Shown here in pieces: positions 59,891 to 64,000 of a stretch of DNA of 64,000 nucleotides. The position numbers and the translations under genes were made by a program. Below the pieces are notes generated by a model. It saw only the letters and a program-made list of their open reading frames with translations, was not told the origin of the DNA and ran no database searches. The stretch comes from Desulfotignum sp. GTDB lineage: Bacteria; Desulfobacterota; Desulfobacteria; Desulfobacterales; Desulfobacteraceae. The stretch spans positions 1 to 64,000 of the forward strand of contig JAABSO010000002.1 of assembly GCA_011390335.1 (NCBI GenBank), in the 5' to 3' direction. Every line of letters starts with the position of its first letter. Position 1 is the first letter of the stretch.

Positions 59891-61069
59891 TTACTCATGG
59901 GGCTGAAAATCATGCCCAAATCCCTGCTGTCTGCTGCATCTAACCTGGTGCAGCCGGTAGATGCGGATAATGTTCCGGCCCATGGCATCAATGGTATAAA
60001 ATCGTCTGACCAGTTCTCTTGCTGCATGGATCCTTTCCAGTGTGGCCGCTTCCCTGTTCAGGGTGTCAAGCACAAGGTCTGACAGAAAAGCGGCATCCTC
60101 TGCATCAAAGAGCAGCCCTGTTGTGCCGTGCTGAATGATATCTGAAATGCCGTCTGTTTTTGATCCGATCACCGGGCAGGAGCAATACATGGCTTCCAGC
60201 AGTGCCCAAAGCACCCCTTTATCCGGCATGCCGTTGATATCTTCGGGTGCCAGAACCATACAGTCCATCCCCCGGTAACCGGGCCGGGTATCTTCGGTCA
60301 ATCCAAGGAAATGGGTGCGGCCGCTGATTCCTGCTTTCTGTGCCATTTCCATGTACCTGGCTCTGTGATTGCCAGGTTCGCCGCCCACCAGCACCAGGTG
60401 ATGGCTGATTCTGGACTGGATCTGTCTGAATGCCTGGAAAATGGTGGTCACCCCGTTATTCCGGGACGCTGGCCCCACAAATCCGATGAACCGTGTGGCA
60501 GGATCACATCCCAGTTCCAGGGCCAGGTCTTTCCGGGCCGTCTCTGGGGGAACAAGTGTTTCAGAAGCCGGAATACTGTCTGGAATGGAAAAAACCTGTG
60601 TGCTTTTGAGATGAAACAGGGCCTGCATATGCCGGGCGGCATAATCCGTTGTGGTGAAAATATAATGGCTCAGTTTTTTGTACAGTCGGCGGTTATACCA
60701 GGAGTTGCGGACATGTGCCGTGTCATGGCAAGACAGTATCCTGCATGGCACATCCGCTTTTTGGGCTGCAGGCAGGGCAATTTTGGCATCGGTATGGCCG
60801 TGGACATTGAGAACATGGGGCTGTTCATTTTGAAAAATGCGGATCAGCTCCCGGTAATTGTTTATCAGCCCCATGGGTGTAAAGGACATGGCATGGACCC
60901 GGAAACCGTATTTTTTTGCCTTCTGGAACAAAGGGGTGCCATCCGGTGCCACGATCACCACCTGGTGTCCGTTTTTATCCATCCACACAGATTCATTGAA
61001 AATGCGTTTTTCCAGATCCCCCCAGCCGGTATCACAGGTGGTGTGTACGATTTTGTAATGGGATTTCAT
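59891..61069 (-). CDS. Glycosyltransferase family 4
   Basis: 392 residues, GT-B. N-terminal KIVHTTCDTGWGDLEKRIFNES, an NVHGHTDAKIALPAA acceptor segment, and a donor region GFVGPASRNNGVTTIFQAF with ExxxxxxxE as PDKGVLWALLEAMYCSCPVIG. Last gene of the kdnA-kdnB-kdsB-glycosyltransferase operon; its ATG overlaps the kdsB stop (ATGA). Likely LPS core. It converges with yrbL. Confidence 0.9.
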   Translation of the reverse strand: MKSHYKIVHTTCDTGWGDLEKRIFNESVWMDKNGHQVVIVAPDGTPLFQKAKKYGFRVHAMSFTPMGLINNYRELIRIFQNEQPHVLNVHGHTDAKIALPAAQKADVPCRILSCHDTAHVRNSWYNRRLYKKLSHYIFTTTDYAARHMQALFHLKSTQVFSIPDSIPASETLVPPETARKDLALELGCDPATRFIGFVGPASRNNGVTTIFQAFRQIQSRISHHLVLVGGEPGNHRARYMEMAQKAGISGRTHFLGLTEDTRPGYRGMDCMVLAPEDINGMPDKGVLWALLEAMYCSCPVIGSKTDGISDIIQHGTTGLLFDAEDAAFLSDLVLDTLNREAATLERIHAARELVRRFYTIDAMGRNIIRIYRLHQVRCSRQQGFGHDFQPHE

Positions 61070-61809
61070 GGGAGGTTGCTTTGCAGCAGTTTTTTCTCCA
61101 TTCGCCTGATGTCTTCGGGCAGATCGATTTCAGGTGAGTCAAATGCGGTGACCACAACATTTATGGGAAATCCGAACTCCAGTGCCCGCAATTGTTCCAG
61201 TTTTTCCACATCTTCACACCGGCCTGTGGGCAGTGACACAAAAATATCCAGAAATGATTTTTTATAGGCGTAAAACCCCAGGTGTTTGTAAAAATCAACC
61301 AGGGTGTCTTTTTCCCGGGGAAACGGGATCTGGGCACGGGAAAAATACAAAGCCGACCCATGGACATCAAAGGTGACCTTCACATCCTTGGGATCGGTAA
61401 TTTCTCTTGGATCCTGGATTTTATAGGCCAGGGTGGTCATCACCGTATCCGTATCTTTCCCGAACGGGGCAATCAGGTCATCTAAGGATCCGGGATGGAA
61501 TATTGGCTGGTCCCCCTGGATATTGATGATGATCTCATCCGGATCCAGATTGAGCAGATTGGCGGTTTCAGCCACCCGGTCGGTTCCGGACCGGCAGGTA
61601 TCCGAGGTCATGATGGCGTTGCCGCCGAATGCCTGCACCGCCTGGACAATGCGCTGGTCATCCGTGGCCACCCAGGTTTGCGTGACGGTCGATGATTTTT
61701 GGGCCTGCTCATACACCCGCTGGATCAGGGATTTGCCGGCAATTTCCATAAGGGGTTTTCCTGCAAGGCGGCTGGAGCCGTACCGGGAGGGTATGATGGC
61801 AATGGTCAT
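61066..61809 (-). CDS. kdsB: CMP-Kdo/CMP-8-amino-Kdo synthetase
   Basis: 247 residues. The nucleotide-binding IIPSRYGSSRLAGKPL, GNAIMTSDTCRSGTDRVAE and INIQGDQP are the cytidylyltransferase hallmarks. It activates Kdo-type sugars with CTP before WaaA. Because it is 9 bases after kdnB and behind kdnA, it is probably the version that prefers 8-amino-Kdo, as in Shewanella. Confidence 0.93.
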   Translation of the reverse strand: MTIAIIPSRYGSSRLAGKPLMEIAGKSLIQRVYEQAQKSSTVTQTWVATDDQRIVQAVQAFGGNAIMTSDTCRSGTDRVAETANLLNLDPDEIIINIQGDQPIFHPGSLDDLIAPFGKDTDTVMTTLAYKIQDPREITDPKDVKVTFDVHGSALYFSRAQIPFPREKDTLVDFYKHLGFYAYKKSFLDIFVSLPTGRCEDVEKLEQLRALEFGFPINVVVTAFDSPEIDLPEDIRRMEKKLLQSNLP

Positions 61810-61818
61810 GGTGCTGCC

Positions 61819-62901
<1,083 letters not shown>

Positions 62902-64000
62902 TTATGCTGTTATAGATTTTTTGATGGCAGCAATACGCTGTTCCAGGTCCTGGTCCGACCAGGACAGCATGATCTGCATGGACAGGGTGCGCTGCATTAC
63001 GGCATCGGATTCCGGCAGCGCCAGATGCTGATAATCCGGCAGGTTGCTGCACAGTTCCACAGCCATGGGGGAGGCAGCGGCCATTTTTTTCAGGTGGTGC
63101 CACTGCCGGTAATAATGCCAGTTGTTGGCATACCAATAGGGGCAGGGGACACCGTTTTCTGCAAGCTTTTTGCCTGCCTGCCTGGCTTTTTCTTCAGTGG
63201 GCAGCATAAAGCTTAAAAAGGTGGCAGAATCTCCGAAGGGATCCGGCAGGTACCGAAAGGAAATACCCGGCAGGTCTGTCATGGCATCTTTGAGGATCTG
63301 TTTGTTCCTGCGCTGGGTGTCAAGGATCTGGTCCAGTTTTTTGAGCTGGGCCAGCCCCACGGCTGCATTGAGTTCCGAGATCCGGTAATTGCATCCCAGA
63401 ATGGGGTGGTCATCCGCACCCCGGTCCGGTCCGCCTAAATGGTCATGGCCGTGATCAGCATACTGATGGCATGTTTCATACACCTGCGGGTCATCAGTGA
63501 TGACGGCACCGCCTTCACCACAGGTCACGGTCTTTACCGCATCAAAGGAAAAACAGCCGGCCATACCGAAACTGCCCAGATGTTTTCCCTGAAAGGTTCC
63601 CCCCAGTGCCTGGCAGGCATCTTCCAGCAGGATCAGGCCTTTTTGGTTGCAGAAATCTCTTATTTCATCGATGCGTGCCATGGCACCGCACATGTGCACC
63701 GGGACCACGGCCCGGGTTCTGGGGGTGAGCACAGCCTCCAGCCGGTCCGGGTTCAGGCACAGGGTTTCATCAATTTCCCCAAACACCGGTACAGCACCTG
63801 CCTGGAGCACTGCTTCAAAGGTGGCAACAAAGGTGAACGGCGGAATAATGACCTCATCTTCTGCCCCGATGCCGCAGGCAGCCATGGCAGTGCTCAGGGC
63901 GGCTGTGCCGCTGGCGCACAGGTGGCTGAAGGCTGATCCCGTGATATCCCCCAGTTTTTTTTCAAATTCCAGTGCTTTGTAGTGGCCGTTTCTGGCCCCC
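62902..64000 (-). CDS. kdnA: 8-amino-Kdo transaminase (partial, start beyond the window)
   Basis: The frame is open to the window edge, about 365 residues visible. DegT/DnrJ/EryC1 fold: SHLCASGTAALSTAM (PLP phosphate), IIPPFTFVAT, EDACQALGG and the PLP-lysine motif FSFDAVKTVTCGEGG. It aminates the KdnB product to 8-amino-3,8-dideoxy-octulosonate with a glutamate-type donor. Identification relies on the kdnB and kdsB neighbours; by itself it could be another sugar aminotransferase. Confidence 0.87.
   Translation of the reverse strand, partial: GARNGHYKALEFEKKLGDITGSAFSHLCASGTAALSTAMAACGIGAEDEVIIPPFTFVATFEAVLQAGAVPVFGEIDETLCLNPDRLEAVLTPRTRAVVPVHMCGAMARIDEIRDFCNQKGLILLEDACQALGGTFQGKHLGSFGMAGCFSFDAVKTVTCGEGGAVITDDPQVYETCHQYADHGHDHLGGPDRGADDHPILGCNYRISELNAAVGLAQLKKLDQILDTQRRNKQILKDAMTDLPGISFRYLPDPFGDSATFLSFMLPTEEKARQAGKKLAENGVPCPYWYANNWHYYRQWHHLKKMAAASPMAVELCSNLPDYQHLALPESDAVMQRTLSMQIMLSWSDQDLEQRIAAIKKSITA

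Overview
The window reads as a chromosomal segment of a Gram-negative, strictly anaerobic, sulfate-reducer-like bacterium. Desulfobacterota, most likely Desulfobacteraceae, is the best guess. This is an inference from a UGA-encoded HesB/IscA-like selenoprotein, anaerobic GlpA/GlpB-type glycerol-3-phosphate dehydrogenase subunits, a Mn-type (DHH) pyrophosphatase, a corrinoid-binding radical SAM protein, a complete lipid A/Kdo/LPS-export gene set and meso-DAP-type MurE. I saw no tRNA, rRNA, CRISPR array or intact transposase gene.

Layout. (1) 1-3.2 kb: the tail of an Fe-S oxidoreductase-like gene, a REC-PAS-HK-REC hybrid kinase, and convergent ppaC. (2) 3.2-16.7 kb: a glycerol locus. A DeoR-type regulator gene and a rhizobial-type glycerol ABC importer (GlpS-T-P-Q-U-V) lie on the minus strand, divergent from glpA-glpB, with glpK just beyond. 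Two same-orientation copies of a composite palindromic repeat lie about 11 kb apart and bracket everything except glpK. The left copy carries a 205-bp MITE-like insertion with 15-bp terminal inverted repeats and a 5-bp target duplication; the right copy preserves the empty site. (3) 16.9-35.6 kb, minus strand: a compact division/cell-wall (dcw) cluster in the order mraZ-rsmH-ftsL-ftsI-murE/murF (one fused gene)-mraY-murD-ftsW-murG-murC-murB-ftsQ-ftsA-ftsZ, ending in a B12-binding radical SAM gene 3 bases after ftsZ. (4) 35.8-41.3 kb: a GldA/GldF/GldG-like ABC system with a DUF4340 protein and a PlsC acyltransferase in one operon. (5) 41.5-45.4 kb: a tandem ribbon-helix-helix-like protein, then birA-bioY-bioM-bioN with a BirA operator overlapping the birA start. 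(6) 45.5-51.2 kb: small accessory transcription units. These are an unrecognised protein, a U32-like/galE/ATP-grasp operon, the selenoprotein, a lipoprotein with a FliL-like C-terminus, and thiamine pyrophosphokinase. (7) 51.3-64 kb: envelope genes. lptF-lptG-waaA-lpxK, a LpxL-type acyltransferase, an ELM1-family protein, a glycosyltransferase and a YrbL-type kinase lie on the plus strand. On the minus strand are kdnA (cut by the window edge)-kdnB-kdsB-glycosyltransferase, the set that makes and activates 8-amino-Kdo.

How the parts work together: the glp genes import glycerol, phosphorylate it and oxidise glycerol-3-phosphate. The dcw cluster makes lipid II and the divisome. The lpx/waa/kdn/lpt genes build and export an LPS whose inner core probably contains 8-amino-Kdo. 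Dense 4-bp ATGA/GTGA start-stop overlaps show translational coupling in most operons. The least-described items are the composite repeat pair with its nested MITE, the U32-like/galE/ATP-grasp operon, the FliL-like lipoprotein and the tandem RHH-like regulator. Functional calls rest on reading protein motifs by eye, without database searches.
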